Shown here: positions 17,562 to 26,396 of the stretch, in pieces
How the letters are laid out: each line of letters starts with the position of its first letter
How positions within the stretch are numbered: the first letter of the stretch is position 1
Origin: an uncultured Clostridia bacterium
GTDB lineage: Bacteria > Bacillota > Clostridia > UBA1381
Reading direction: 5' to 3'
NCBI GenBank assembly: GCA_934454215.1
Contig: CAKSGG010000005.1
Coordinates: 8,430 to 72,429, forward strand
Length of the DNA stretch: 64,000 bases
The notes under the pieces: generated by a model
Databases searched by the model: none
The model's input: only the letters and a program-made list of their open reading frames with translations
Told to the model about the DNA's origin: nothing
Program-made: the position numbers and the translations under genes

Positions 17562-19004
17562 TCAGTTCATTTCCTTTTCATATTCAGAAAGCATATTATT
17601 TTTAATATCCCACAGCTTTTGCGACAGGTCGACATAATATGAATGAGGATTTTCAAATCTCTTTACCTCATCCCATAAGCCGTCAATCTCAATACGGCAA
17701 TATTCCCTTGTCACTTCAAGCGGCGGAACATTATATACACACTCACCCTTATCGAATATTTTTTTCAAAAGCGGTCTTGCAAAAAAGTCCGTAATAGTTT
17801 TTCTCTTCCATGTATGCTCCGGGTCAAAAATCTCATATGGCTTTTTATCGTCTATAACCTCGTCGTTAAGCGTAACAACATCGGCAATGGCTTTTCCCGT
17901 TTCATGTGAATATAATCTGTAAAGCTGTTTAAAGCCCGGGGTCGTTATTTTCGATACATTTTCGCTTATTTTTATTTTCGGAATTATATAGCCGTTTTCA
18001 TTCTCAACCGCCGCAAGCTTGTACACTCCTCCGAAAACAGGGTCTGCACTCGCCGTTATAAGTCTTTCACCCACGCCGAACGAATCTATTTTTGCGCCCT
18101 GCATGAGCATATCTCTTATAATATATTCGTCAAGCGAATTTGACGCTACTATTTTACAATCCTCATATCCTGCATCATCAAGCATTTTACGGCACTTTTT
18201 CGATAAATACGTTATATCTCCCGAATCTATTCTTACTCCGACAGGTCTTGCTCCCATCGGCTTTAATACCTCGTCAAATACCTTAATTGCATTGGGTATT
18301 CCCGATTTCAATACATTGTACGTATCAACAAGCAATGTAGTCGCATGAGGATATGTCTGAGCATATGCCTTGAACGCTTCATACTCGCTGTCAAAAAGCT
18401 GAACCCAGCTATGCGCCATAGTACCGAGTGCAGGAACTCCGTATTTCTCATCCGTAATCGTGCACGCCGTACCCGCAACGCCGCCTATATATGCGGCTCT
18501 TGCACCCTCGATTGCGCCCGTATATCCCTGTGCGCGCCTTGAACCGAACTCCATAACGCTCCGTCCCTGAGCCGCTCTCACAATTCTGTTTGCCTTTGTC
18601 GCAATAAGGCTCTGATGATTTACGGTAAGCAAAATCATTGTTTCAAGGAACTGCGCCTGAATAACGGGGCCTCTTACAACAACAATCGGCTCATACGGAA
18701 ATATCGGAGTACCCTCCTGAATCGCCCAGATGTCGCACTCAAACTTGAAATCTTTCAGATATTCCAAAAAACGCTCGTCAAATATTTTCTTACTGCGCAG
18801 ATATTCTATATCCTTATCGGTAAATTCCAATTCCTTGATATAATTTATAACCTGCTCTATGCCCGCCATAATCGCAAAACCGCCGTTATCGGGAACACGT
18901 CTGAAGAACATATCGAAATATGCGATTTTATCGGCACAGTTATGCTCAAAAAATCCGTTTATCATTGTAAACTCGTAAAAATCCGTAAGCATTGTCAAAT
19001 TCAT
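17562..19004 (-). CDS. pncB: Nicotinate phosphoribosyltransferase
   Basis: This 480-residue enzyme forms nicotinate mononucleotide from nicotinate and PRPP in NAD salvage. The N-terminal LTDFYEFTMINGFFEHN, the SLIATKANRIVRAAQGR and FGSRRAQG stretches and the RIDSGDITYLSKK phosphate-binding motif match the PncB family and full length. AGGAATGA lies upstream of the ATG. It lies between the DUF6273 membrane gene (18 bases upstream) and sua5 (4 bases downstream). No NAD riboswitch fits in the tiny leader. Confidence 0.95.
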   Translation of the reverse strand: MNLTMLTDFYEFTMINGFFEHNCADKIAYFDMFFRRVPDNGGFAIMAGIEQVINYIKELEFTDKDIEYLRSKKIFDERFLEYLKDFKFECDIWAIQEGTPIFPYEPIVVVRGPVIQAQFLETMILLTVNHQSLIATKANRIVRAAQGRSVMEFGSRRAQGYTGAIEGARAAYIGGVAGTACTITDEKYGVPALGTMAHSWVQLFDSEYEAFKAYAQTYPHATTLLVDTYNVLKSGIPNAIKVFDEVLKPMGARPVGVRIDSGDITYLSKKCRKMLDDAGYEDCKIVASNSLDEYIIRDMLMQGAKIDSFGVGERLITASADPVFGGVYKLAAVENENGYIIPKIKISENVSKITTPGFKQLYRLYSHETGKAIADVVTLNDEVIDDKKPYEIFDPEHTWKRKTITDFFARPLLKKIFDKGECVYNVPPLEVTREYCRIEIDGLWDEVKRFENPHSYYVDLSQKLWDIKNNMLSEYEKEMN

Positions 19005-19022
19005 AATTTATCATTCCTTTCG

Positions 19023-21146
19023 TTATTCCGCATGAGGTTCGCTCTCATTGCTTCCCAGACTGTATTTTATAACCGCACGCACGCCTCTTTTATTCGTTAC
19101 GTTCGTCCTTAAAATAAAGCCGTCGTTATTCATATATCTTTGCATTTTATCGTTATTTGTATACGGACATAATATCCAGTAATTATCATTTACGTCAATA
19201 CTCCGCATCATATCAAGAGTCGGAATATACACAACATCGTCAAGATAATAATGATATGCCGTTTTTGACAGGTCATCAACATTTTTCTTTGTATAGTTAC
19301 AGTAATGCGGGTGGTCGCCGGAAACGGCAAGCCCCCTGTCATTATATGCAAGTATAACCTCATTCGTCACACGCTTTATTCTGTTCTTTTCCTCATCGGT
19401 AAACTCCATAAGGAAGTCGCTGTTGAGCCATGTTCTCAGCTCGCTGCCCTCCCAGAGATTGCTCGTACCGTTAAATTCACGGTAATCAATACAATCCTTT
19501 GTTACCAATATATACGAATTATCGTTAAGCTTTTCAAAAATTTCCCACTCTATAGGCTGACCGTTATATGTTCCGAACGTCATTGTTTCAAATTTCGGAT
19601 GAATGTTCAGTACCGCCATAAATGATAGCACCACAACAACCGAAACAAGCTTACCCGTTCTTTTCAAATCCATAAAGTTCAGTATCATTAATGCAAACAA
19701 TATATCAATACAGTTTACAAACAAGAACAGATGCTTTGCCAAATCCGCCTCGCCGTTACCCAAAATCGGCAGCATAAGATTAATCCACAGTCCCATGACA
19801 AGGACGTTCATTGCACTGACCTTATATATACCCTTTGGGTCTTCTTTTTTTCTGTTCACTATCATAACAGCGTCTATGAATATCATGTACAGAGTCATGA
19901 TTATAAATACCGCAAAAATAATTATGGGATTATACAAAAACTTCAAAAACACACGCACATTGCTCCATGCGCTGTATCTGTTTGTATTTTCCGCAATCAC
20001 AACGGACGAATTTCCTATATTGGGCGGACGTATGTATGCCGAATTTTCGATTGCGTCCGAAAGTCTGCTTATAAATCTGACAGGGTGTCTCAGATAGAAA
20101 AACAGTATATCAACCTTGCTTACTTTATCATAAAAGCCATTGTCAAATTCTTCGCTTTTTATATCAATCGGGTATACGTTTTCCTCATCATATGCAGTGG
20201 TATTCGCAAGTGACGCATAATCGTCCGTTACTCCCAGCTCTTTCAAATCCTCGTCCACCGTATCGGATTCCTTTAATATTCCGTAAAACACAGCCTGATA
20301 TGTTGTATCCTTCTGCATCCAGCCGGGTATTGACGTATACAGGTTTACAATAAATCCCACCGAAACAACCGCCGAAACAAGCACGCTTATTTTAAACAGC
20401 TTGTCCTTTCTCAGTACCCCCATCGCTATGGCAAGCAATGCGGTAATAATCGAATACGGTATATTCGCAAGCTTTGACCCCGCAAAGAAATACAGCGCTA
20501 TGAAAAAGCATAAGACTTTCGGGATACTCGGTCTTTTATAAATCATCAGTCCGACCGAAATAAGCAGCATAAGTGAAATGTATTGCAGCGGCTCGCCGTA
20601 AAGCGAATTGAAATACATTATATAACCTGCGTCGCAGAACATAAATATGAACAGCAAAAAGACCAAAAGGCGCAGCCATATCGGTCCGTCATTGAAAAAC
20701 GTAAATATACACCATGCGGCGACAGTGAACATAAATATATATATTCCCGCCAGCCATGCTATATTGTATTCCGTTTCGTTTCTGTTGTGTGCGATATTGT
20801 CAAGCAGATTCAAAACCTTTGAAAGCTTGATAAATATAAAATGCGGAGACTGATATATTTCATTTTCCGTGTCCGTCTTCCACACCGACGCAAGCTGCGT
20901 CCCGACATCGTACCCCTCAACAGTCATTTTATAGTATTGTTTAAACAGGTACGGAGAATCCGTTTCATCTGCATACTCCATTCGGCTTGCAAGCATGATT
21001 CTTCTGAAATCTCCGTTATCGCTCAGACCTATATTATCGCCCAGATACAACACGCACGAGCATATAATACATACAATGAGAGCGCCTATGAGCGGCAGTA
21101 TTCTCTGTCTGAAAGTGACCTGTTCGGTTTTATTGTTTGTTCCCAA
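19023..21146 (-). CDS. Multi-pass membrane protein with C-terminal DUF6273 domain
   Basis: This 707-residue protein has about ten to twelve membrane segments in its first 500 residues, starting at about 18-38, and an early LSDNGDFRRIM stretch that resembles WsfD-type putative glycan hexose transferases. After a hydrophobic span near 500-515 the last ~190 residues form an extracytoplasmic domain resembling DUF6273 (LWEGSELRTWLNSDF, DDVVYIPTLDM, GVRAVIKY). The start is a TTG at 21146, with AAGGGTGA just upstream. A strong terminator lies between it and the S1 gene, so expression may depend on read-through. The transferase role is a guess; only the architecture is seen. Confidence 0.72.
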   Translation of the reverse strand: MGTNNKTEQVTFRQRILPLIGALIVCIICSCVLYLGDNIGLSDNGDFRRIMLASRMEYADETDSPYLFKQYYKMTVEGYDVGTQLASVWKTDTENEIYQSPHFIFIKLSKVLNLLDNIAHNRNETEYNIAWLAGIYIFMFTVAAWCIFTFFNDGPIWLRLLVFLLFIFMFCDAGYIMYFNSLYGEPLQYISLMLLISVGLMIYKRPSIPKVLCFFIALYFFAGSKLANIPYSIITALLAIAMGVLRKDKLFKISVLVSAVVSVGFIVNLYTSIPGWMQKDTTYQAVFYGILKESDTVDEDLKELGVTDDYASLANTTAYDEENVYPIDIKSEEFDNGFYDKVSKVDILFFYLRHPVRFISRLSDAIENSAYIRPPNIGNSSVVIAENTNRYSAWSNVRVFLKFLYNPIIIFAVFIIMTLYMIFIDAVMIVNRKKEDPKGIYKVSAMNVLVMGLWINLMLPILGNGEADLAKHLFLFVNCIDILFALMILNFMDLKRTGKLVSVVVVLSFMAVLNIHPKFETMTFGTYNGQPIEWEIFEKLNDNSYILVTKDCIDYREFNGTSNLWEGSELRTWLNSDFLMEFTDEEKNRIKRVTNEVILAYNDRGLAVSGDHPHYCNYTKKNVDDLSKTAYHYYLDDVVYIPTLDMMRSIDVNDNYWILCPYTNNDKMQRYMNNDGFILRTNVTNKRGVRAVIKYSLGSNESEPHAE

Positions 21147-21166
21147 AAAATCACCCTTAAATTTGC

Positions 21167-21188
21167 AAAAAAGGCGGAAAGCTCCGCC
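21167..21188 (-). terminator. Rho-independent terminator after the S1/divIC/yabQ operon
   Basis: On the minus strand GGCGGA-GCTT-TCCGCC (21173-21188) is followed by six T residues (21167-21172). It lies only 20 bases before the start of the next gene on the same strand, so it ends or attenuates the operon. Confidence 0.85.
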
Positions 21189-21209
21189 GTTTGTTGTTTA
21201 TTAATAAAA

Positions 21210-21653
21210 TCAAAACGAATAGTTTCCTTTTCTGCTGTAGCCGCCGCTGCGCTTTGACGCCGCATTGCGCTTTAAAATTCTCAGCGACTCATCACTGTCC
21301 GTCTTGAATTTTGACAGCTTATCCTCAAAAGACAAATTATCCTCTTTTACGCTCCAGTCAATATCAGCCGGACGCACCGGTCCCTTTTCCGTTTTTTCGG
21401 CACGTTCCCTGCGTTCCGGGCGCGGCATTGCCTGCTTGATTGAAAGGCTTATTTTACCGTTATCATCAATTTTGATAACCTTAGCTTTCACAAGCTGACC
21501 CTTTTTCAAATGGTCGTTAATATCCTTTACATAGTTATTCGAGACTTCCGAAATATGCACCAGTCCCGACTCGTTCTTATCCCATTCGATAAAAGCTCCG
21601 AACGGCATAATGCTTACAACTTTACCCTCTACAATGTCACCTATTGAAACCAC
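21210..21653 (-). CDS. S1-domain RNA-binding protein (YabR/GSP13-like)
   Basis: This 147-residue protein has one S1 RNA-binding domain at about residues 3-75 (GDIVEGKVVSIMPFGAFIEW, LVHISEVS, GKISLSIKQA), then a charged, low-complexity tail ending in RKGNYSF. YabR of Bacillus, next to divIC, has the same layout and place in the genome. It follows the divIC-like gene by 14 bases and ends before a strong terminator. A role in translation or RNA turnover is likely; the tail is not conserved enough to say more. Confidence 0.88.
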   Translation of the reverse strand: MVSIGDIVEGKVVSIMPFGAFIEWDKNESGLVHISEVSNNYVKDINDHLKKGQLVKAKVIKIDDNGKISLSIKQAMPRPERRERAEKTEKGPVRPADIDWSVKEDNLSFEDKLSKFKTDSDESLRILKRNAASKRSGGYSRKGNYSF

Positions 21654-21667
21654 GTCTTTTTCCCCTT

Positions 21668-21979
21668 TTAATCCTCCGCCGAAACATCGACGAAAATTTT
21701 TGAATTGTTTTTTACCAGCCCTAATTTTTCTCTTGCGACTTTTTCTATATACTCATCGGTATTTACTTTTTCGCTGAGCTCGTCTATTTCAAGCTGCCTC
21801 GTTTCTTCATAGCTTATTTGTTTCCGAAGATTTTCAGCTCTCAATTGATTCGCCCTTATCTGCGGCATCTGCATCACGCCCTTGAATACCATAGAGAATA
21901 CAATCAGAACAAATCCCCAGAATACAATTCTGCTCTTATGTTTTGAAACGAAAGACAGAATCATTTTTTTGGCTTTCAT
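21668..21979 (-). CDS. Septum formation initiator (DivIC/FtsL-like)
   Basis: This 103-residue bitopic membrane protein has a short basic cytoplasmic N-terminus, one membrane span (about 18-36, IVFWGFVLIVFSMVF), then a coiled-coil stretch (about 42-75, LRAENLRKQISYEETRQLEIDEL) and the closing YIEKVAREKLGLVK motif typical of DivIC. It helps join the divisome at the septum. Its position between yabQ and an S1 gene equals the yabP-yabQ-divIC-yabR order of Bacillus. It overlaps yabQ by 4 bases. Confidence 0.9.
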   Translation of the reverse strand: MKAKKMILSFVSKHKSRIVFWGFVLIVFSMVFKGVMQMPQIRANQLRAENLRKQISYEETRQLEIDELSEKVNTDEYIEKVAREKLGLVKNNSKIFVDVSAED

Positions 21980-22383
21980 TTTTTATGCTTCCTTCCATGC
22001 TTAAAATGAATTAAACTTTTCCTATGTACCATTTTATAAAAAAAATGCAGCGGTGTCAAGAGTATTTTAAAAATAAATTTAATTTTTTTGAAAAAAAATT
22101 CAAATATACACATAAAACACCGTTTTAATAATCTGCTTATTGTTAAAAAGTACAAAACCACCCCAATTAAAGCGCCTATAACTTCATAGCCCCGTATGAT
22201 ACTTCTGCCGAAATACACAAATGCGGCAGCCGCAGCCGCAATCGCCGCAAGCCAAAACACAGCGTCCGTAACCGACTCGGGAATGGAAAGGCTTTTTCCG
22301 AATGTATGCAGCAGGTCAAACAGTATTCCTATACACGCCCCCGCCGCAGTCATGCCCAGTAAAGCGTATACCTCAGCCGCCAC
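21976..22383 (-). CDS. yabQ: Spore cortex biosynthesis protein YabQ
   Basis: This 135-residue membrane protein matches YabQ, needed for spore cortex formation and placed in the outer forespore membrane. It has three hydrophobic spans in the first 85 residues (starting VYALLGMTAAGACIGILFD) and a very basic C-terminal tail. It starts 2 bases after yabP and overlaps divIC by 4 bases. With yabP it is good evidence that the organism sporulates or derives from a spore former. Confidence 0.88.
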   Translation of the reverse strand: MAAEVYALLGMTAAGACIGILFDLLHTFGKSLSIPESVTDAVFWLAAIAAAAAAFVYFGRSIIRGYEVIGALIGVVLYFLTISRLLKRCFMCIFEFFFKKIKFIFKILLTPLHFFYKMVHRKSLIHFKHGRKHKK

Positions 22384-22385
22384 GG

Positions 22386-22676
22386 TTATTTAAACAGTCC
22401 CTCCAGCACAGAGCCTTTCTTCTTTTTATTGCTGTACTGGAGCATATTTATTTCTCCGTTTACGCTCAATTCGCCCGTATCTGTATTAAGCTTGCTCATG
22501 TTAAGATTTTTTCCTCTTACCGTCATTGCTCCGCGAGTTGTCATAAGCTCAACCGACGAATCCGAAAAATTAATAACATCATTCACACCCGTAACCGTCA
22601 TTGACGAGCGGTTGTCAAGCTTTATACTGTGCGCCTGTTTATCAAAAGCCTTTTCCGCACCCTTTATTGCAGCCAT
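22386..22676 (-). CDS. yabP: Sporulation protein YabP
   Basis: This 96-residue protein matches the YabP/YqfC family, small beta-rich proteins made during sporulation. The family core is visible as NRSSMTVTGVNDVINFSDSS, RGAMTVRGKNLNMSKLNTD and GELSVNGEINMLQY. It follows the RqcP-like gene by 73 bases and precedes yabQ by 2 bases. GGGGGA lies upstream of the ATG. The two genes are normally expressed in the mother cell. Confidence 0.9.
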   Translation of the reverse strand: MAAIKGAEKAFDKQAHSIKLDNRSSMTVTGVNDVINFSDSSVELMTTRGAMTVRGKNLNMSKLNTDTGELSVNGEINMLQYSNKKKKGSVLEGLFK

Positions 22677-22749
22677 AAAAAAATCCCCCTATATTTTAAA
22701 TCTTTTATTAAAATATATGAGGGATAATATTAATTTATGTCTTTAAGGT

Positions 22750-22989
22750 TTACAGAACCTCATACAGTGATGAAGCGTCATTTTTTAAAACGTGCTCCGC
22801 AATATTTATTACCTTGACATTTATAATGCGCTCACCCATGCGGATTTCCATTATATCGCCCTCTTTAACATCATAGGACGCTTTTACGACCTTGCCGTTT
22901 ACGCTGATTCTGCCCTGGTCACAGGCTTCATTCGCAACCGCACGGCGCTTTATCAGTCTTGACACCTTTAAATATTTATCTATTCTCAC
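22750..22989 (-). CDS. rqcP: S4-domain RNA-binding protein RqcP (YabO/HslR-like)
   Basis: This 79-residue protein is almost entirely one S4 RNA-binding domain (MRIDKYLKVSRLIKRRAVAN ... GRISVNGKVVKASYDVKEGD). The size and neighbourhood match YabO/RqcP of Bacillus, which with RqcH adds alanine tails to stalled nascent chains on the 50S subunit. GGAGAG lies upstream of the ATG. It comes between galT and the sporulation pair yabP-yabQ. Confidence 0.88.
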   Translation of the reverse strand: MRIDKYLKVSRLIKRRAVANEACDQGRISVNGKVVKASYDVKEGDIMEIRMGERIINVKVINIAEHVLKNDASSLYEVL

Positions 22990-23010
22990 GAAACTCTCTC
23001 CTTTATTCCG

Positions 23011-23039
23011 TTTAAGAGGACTGCGTCAGTCCCCTTAAA
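23011..23039 (-). other. Hairpin after galT
   Basis: A near-perfect 13-bp stem (TTTAAGGGGACTG with CAGTCCTCTTAAA, loop ACG, one G-T pair) begins right after the galT stop on the minus strand. It lacks a clear T run, so it may protect the mRNA 3' end or act as a weak terminator. Confidence 0.6.
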
Positions 23040-23040
23040 A

Positions 23041-24012
23041 TTAAAGCTTTTTTAAAAATCTTTCGTGCGCCTCTCTCAATTCCTTTGCCTTTTCCTCCGG
23101 TGCTGTGGGATTGCAGTGGGCCCATGCACCCGTTTCGGACGAAGCGTTATATTTAACCTTGTCCTTGCTTCTCATAGGCGGATAGAATGCAATATGGAAA
23201 TGATAATATTCCGACGCATCCTCACCGTTTACGGGATTCTGATACATACACATCATATACGGGAACTTGTAATCGAACAAGCTGTCAAGCGTTCCCGTTG
23301 CCTCTTTCAGAGTTTGAGCAAGGCTGTCCTTTTCTTTATCGGTCATCTGCGTAAGATTCTGAATATGGCGCTTTGCGGCAATGTATATTCCGTACGGATA
23401 TTCACAGAAAAACGGCAGAAATACTATAAAATCGTCATTCTCAAATATAATTCTGTCTTTAGCCTGCACTTCATCTTCAAGCATATCGCAGATAAGGCAA
23501 TCGCCCGTTTCCTCTTTATGCTCCCTGCATGACTGCATTTCAAGCTCTATTTTCTTCGGAATAACCGAATAGCCGTAAATCTGACCGTGAGGATGCGGCA
23601 TTGTAACGCCGACAACATCGCCTCTGTTTTCAAAGATAAACACATACTTTATCTTTTCGTCCTGCGAAATCTCAACAAATCTGTTTTCCCACAAATCCAC
23701 AATCTCTCTGATATGTGAAACAGGAAGCTCGGGCATTGTTATCGTATGCTCGGGCGAATACAGTATTACCTCGCACTTGCCGTATGACGGCTTTGTCTTG
23801 TAAATTCTCGTTTCAACATCATCGGGTTCGGGCGGATTCTGCGACAGTGCAGGAAAATCATTATCATATTTATATACCGTAAAATGCTCCGGCACCTTTC
23901 CCGACCCCGGGCAGAAAGGACACCAGTCCTTCGGCATCTGCGGTCTGTTCTGTCTGTGAGACGCTATCATAACCCAATCCTTTGTCAACGGATTCCATCT
24001 TAATTCTGCCAT
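23041..24012 (-). CDS. galT: Galactose-1-phosphate uridylyltransferase
   Basis: This 323-residue enzyme of the Leloir pathway swaps UMP between UDP-glucose and galactose-1-phosphate. The catalytic histidine triad motif MPHPHGQIYGY (about residue 160) and the zinc-site cysteines (CPFCPGS near 32, CLICDM near 192) are present, along with the later EYYHFHIAFYPP stretch. AGGAGG precedes the ATG. No galK or galE is adjacent, but an alpha-galactosidase is encoded 9 kb away and could feed it. Confidence 0.93.
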   Translation of the reverse strand: MAELRWNPLTKDWVMIASHRQNRPQMPKDWCPFCPGSGKVPEHFTVYKYDNDFPALSQNPPEPDDVETRIYKTKPSYGKCEVILYSPEHTITMPELPVSHIREIVDLWENRFVEISQDEKIKYVFIFENRGDVVGVTMPHPHGQIYGYSVIPKKIELEMQSCREHKEETGDCLICDMLEDEVQAKDRIIFENDDFIVFLPFFCEYPYGIYIAAKRHIQNLTQMTDKEKDSLAQTLKEATGTLDSLFDYKFPYMMCMYQNPVNGEDASEYYHFHIAFYPPMRSKDKVKYNASSETGAWAHCNPTAPEEKAKELREAHERFLKKL

Positions 24013-24024
24013 AATTTATTCCTC

Positions 24025-24999
24025 CTAAAATTTATTTTTAAATGTAATTTCCTCATAATGCGACATTATCTTTTTATCTGCGTCCGACGGCGCAAAAGCC
24101 GATACGGGCTTTTCTGTTTTTGATACAAGTATCTTTCTCAGAACATTCACCTTGTCATGAAGTCTGCGGTAGTCCGATATACGGCATTTCATTTCCCGCT
24201 CCGACGTTTCGTAAATTCTGTCAAGTATTTTGAAATCAACCTCCGAGCCGTTTTGCGACAGCGGATGAAACATTCCCCATTTGACAAACGAAATATTTCT
24301 CAAACGCCTTTCATCATCGAATCTGTCCGCATTTAAAGGCGTTCTTTCAATCATACTGTCAACCGATATATTTTCGGTATATCCAAGCGCTTTAAGCGTT
24401 GCCGCCGCAATCACGGCGTGACCCAATCTGCTCGGATGTATTCCGTCAGGCTGGAAGAAGTCTTTTCCCTCGGCGTTCAGTCTTTCATACTCTTTCCAAA
24501 GTTCATCGTAAATATCTATAATATTATCTCCTGCCAGTCTGCGGTTATATCCGCAAATCTCATCATACGCCGTCTTTATCTGCGAATATGCGCCGTTTTC
24601 TTTGTGAATATCGCTTATGTACCCTGTTGTAAATATTACCTTTATACCGAGATTTTCAATAAGCTCCGCAACGATTCTCAAATATTTTTTGTAGTTATTC
24701 ATACAGCTCTCTCTTTTTTTGAGAATTTCCGCATTGGTATCGTTCCCGTACAGATTCAAGCCTATATCGTTTGCTCCTAAGCATATCAATACATAATCGG
24801 GCTTTGTCCACATAATTTCATCGGCAAAGTAATACGCCGCCTTTTCAGCCGAAGCACCTGCAATACCGCAGTTATACAGCTTTATTTTATCATCAGGCTT
24901 TACTGCGGCAAAGTAATTCATCATATCATGTATCCAGTACCCCTGCTCCGTTATGCCATCACCCAGACAGCACACCGTTGAATTATTTTTTATATACAT
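24025..24999 (-). CDS. SGNH/GDSL-like hydrolase fold protein lacking the usual serine
   Basis: This 324-residue cytoplasmic protein has the order of SGNH blocks: block I LGDGITEQG at residue 12, block III CLGANDIG near residue 76, and block V DGIHPSRLGH near residue 186. In block I the usual GDS nucleophile is replaced by glycine (GDG, G15), while the block III Asn and block V Asp and His are kept. It may therefore be a non-catalytic or altered esterase. The start at 24999 follows GGGGTG by 6 bases. It precedes galT by 12 bases, suggesting co-transcription and a sugar link. Confidence 0.72.
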   Translation of the reverse strand: MYIKNNSTVCCLGDGITEQGYWIHDMMNYFAAVKPDDKIKLYNCGIAGASAEKAAYYFADEIMWTKPDYVLICLGANDIGLNLYGNDTNAEILKKRESCMNNYKKYLRIVAELIENLGIKVIFTTGYISDIHKENGAYSQIKTAYDEICGYNRRLAGDNIIDIYDELWKEYERLNAEGKDFFQPDGIHPSRLGHAVIAAATLKALGYTENISVDSMIERTPLNADRFDDERRLRNISFVKWGMFHPLSQNGSEVDFKILDRIYETSEREMKCRISDYRRLHDKVNVLRKILVSKTEKPVSAFAPSDADKKIMSHYEEITFKNKF

Positions 25000-25112
25000 A
25001 TACAACACCCCGCCAATATAAACCTACATTTATATTTTACAACCGTTTGATTTCTCAGTCAATAGTCTTTTTTCCGCCTTTTATGTTAAATTTTCAATTT
25101 TTGCGGTATATA

Positions 25113-25141
25113 TTGACTGAAAAGAAACTTTATGCTATACT
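25113..25141 (+). promoter_or_regulatory. Sigma-A promoter for folC
   Basis: TTGACT (25113-25118), a 17-base spacer and TATACT (25136-25141) predict a start of transcription about 15 bases before the folC start codon. This supports the short leader and the downstream start. Confidence 0.7.
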
Positions 25142-25163
25142 AATCACAATAAAACAGAAAGAA

Positions 25164-26396
25164 ATGAGTAAAATGAACTATAAAGAATCAATCGACTACA
25201 TACATTCAATACCGAAATTCATACGCCCCCTCGGCAATGCCCGGCTCTCACAGCTGCTTTATCTGCTCGGCGAACCGCAGAATAAGCTGAAATTCATACA
25301 CGTTGCCGGCACAAACGGAAAAGGCTCGGTATGCGCCGTCACAGCCGAAATTTTAAAAAGCGCAGGATATAAAACAGGTCTGTTCACATCACCGTTTATA
25401 GAGGTATTTAATGAAAGAATCCGTATAAACGGAGAAAATATTCCCGATGATGATTTGGCGGAATATACATCACACGTCAAAAATGTCATGACCGAAAACG
25501 ATATATCCATTTCAGAATTTGCTTTTATAACCGCCGCCGCATTTTTATATTTCTATGACAAAGGCTGTGATTTTGTCGTTCTCGAAACGGGAATGGGAGG
25601 CAGGCTTGACGCAACCAACGTTATTCCCTGCCCATTGGTTTCCGTTATAACCTCAATATCGCTTGACCATACACAATATCTCGGCAATACAACAGAAGAA
25701 ATTACGCTTGAAAAATGCGGAATAATAAAACCGAACGGAACTGTTGTATCATACCCGAATGAAAATGTAATACATATAATAAGAAACGAATGCAAAAAAA
25801 ATAATGCCGTACTTACGGAAGTACAGCATACCGCAATACTTGAAAACGGTTTTGAATACAAAGGCATAAAATACCCGCTGGCACTCAAAGGCGATTATCA
25901 GCCTCAGAACGCCGCCGCCGCACTTGAAGTTATATTTGCACTGCGCAGAATGAATATCGAAATCCCCGACGACGCCGTAAACAGCGGCTTAAAAAACGTG
26001 CATTGGAACGCCCGTTTTGAATTTATACGGGATAATCTGATAATCGACGGCGGTCACAACCCCGACGGCATACGTGCGCTGAAACGCTCTCTGCTGTCAT
26101 TTGGCAAGCCCGTTATTATTGTAATCGCCATGATGGAGGACAAAGCCTGCGGCGAATGCATGAGCGAAATTGCCGAAATAGCCGATACGCTTATAACGAC
26201 CGAACTGCCTATGCCCCGCTGTGAAAAAGCCGATATTCTTTTAAGCCTTTCAAAAAAGAACGGTATCGCAATCACCGACTGCAATAAAGCCGTCGAATAT
26301 GCGCTCGGCATTGCGGAAAAAAATTCCGTTGTATGCGTATGCGGCTCTCTTTATCTTGCCGGCGAAGTACGAAAAGCCTTTAAACAGACTTTCTGA
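25164..26396 (+). CDS. folC: Bifunctional folylpolyglutamate synthase/dihydrofolate synthase
   Basis: This 410-residue Mur-ligase-like enzyme adds glutamate to dihydropteroate and tetrahydrofolate. The P-loop HVAGTNGKGSVCA (about residue 48), the following GLFTSPF and the GMGGRLDATNV motif match FolC. The start at 25164 is just downstream of a promoter; an in-frame ATG at 25173 is an alternative. The ribosome site is weak. Its last 17 bases overlap the convergent RNase M5-like gene. Confidence 0.94.
   Translation: MSKMNYKESIDYIHSIPKFIRPLGNARLSQLLYLLGEPQNKLKFIHVAGTNGKGSVCAVTAEILKSAGYKTGLFTSPFIEVFNERIRINGENIPDDDLAEYTSHVKNVMTENDISISEFAFITAAAFLYFYDKGCDFVVLETGMGGRLDATNVIPCPLVSVITSISLDHTQYLGNTTEEITLEKCGIIKPNGTVVSYPNENVIHIIRNECKKNNAVLTEVQHTAILENGFEYKGIKYPLALKGDYQPQNAAAALEVIFALRRMNIEIPDDAVNSGLKNVHWNARFEFIRDNLIIDGGHNPDGIRALKRSLLSFGKPVIIVIAMMEDKACGECMSEIAEIADTLITTELPMPRCEKADILLSLSKKNGIAITDCNKAVEYALGIAEKNSVVCVCGSLYLAGEVRKAFKQTF

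Noticed and set aside
19005..19022. NAD-type riboswitch before pncB
   Set aside because: Only 18 bases separate it from the upstream gene, too short for any known class.
23011..23039. Hairpin after galT as a classical terminator
   Set aside because: The stem is strong but has no T run on the minus strand, so I list it only as a hairpin.
24978..25163. Extended N-terminus of folC from 24978
   Set aside because: That part lies upstream of and across the folC promoter, and shows no FolC similarity before MNYKESIDYIHS.
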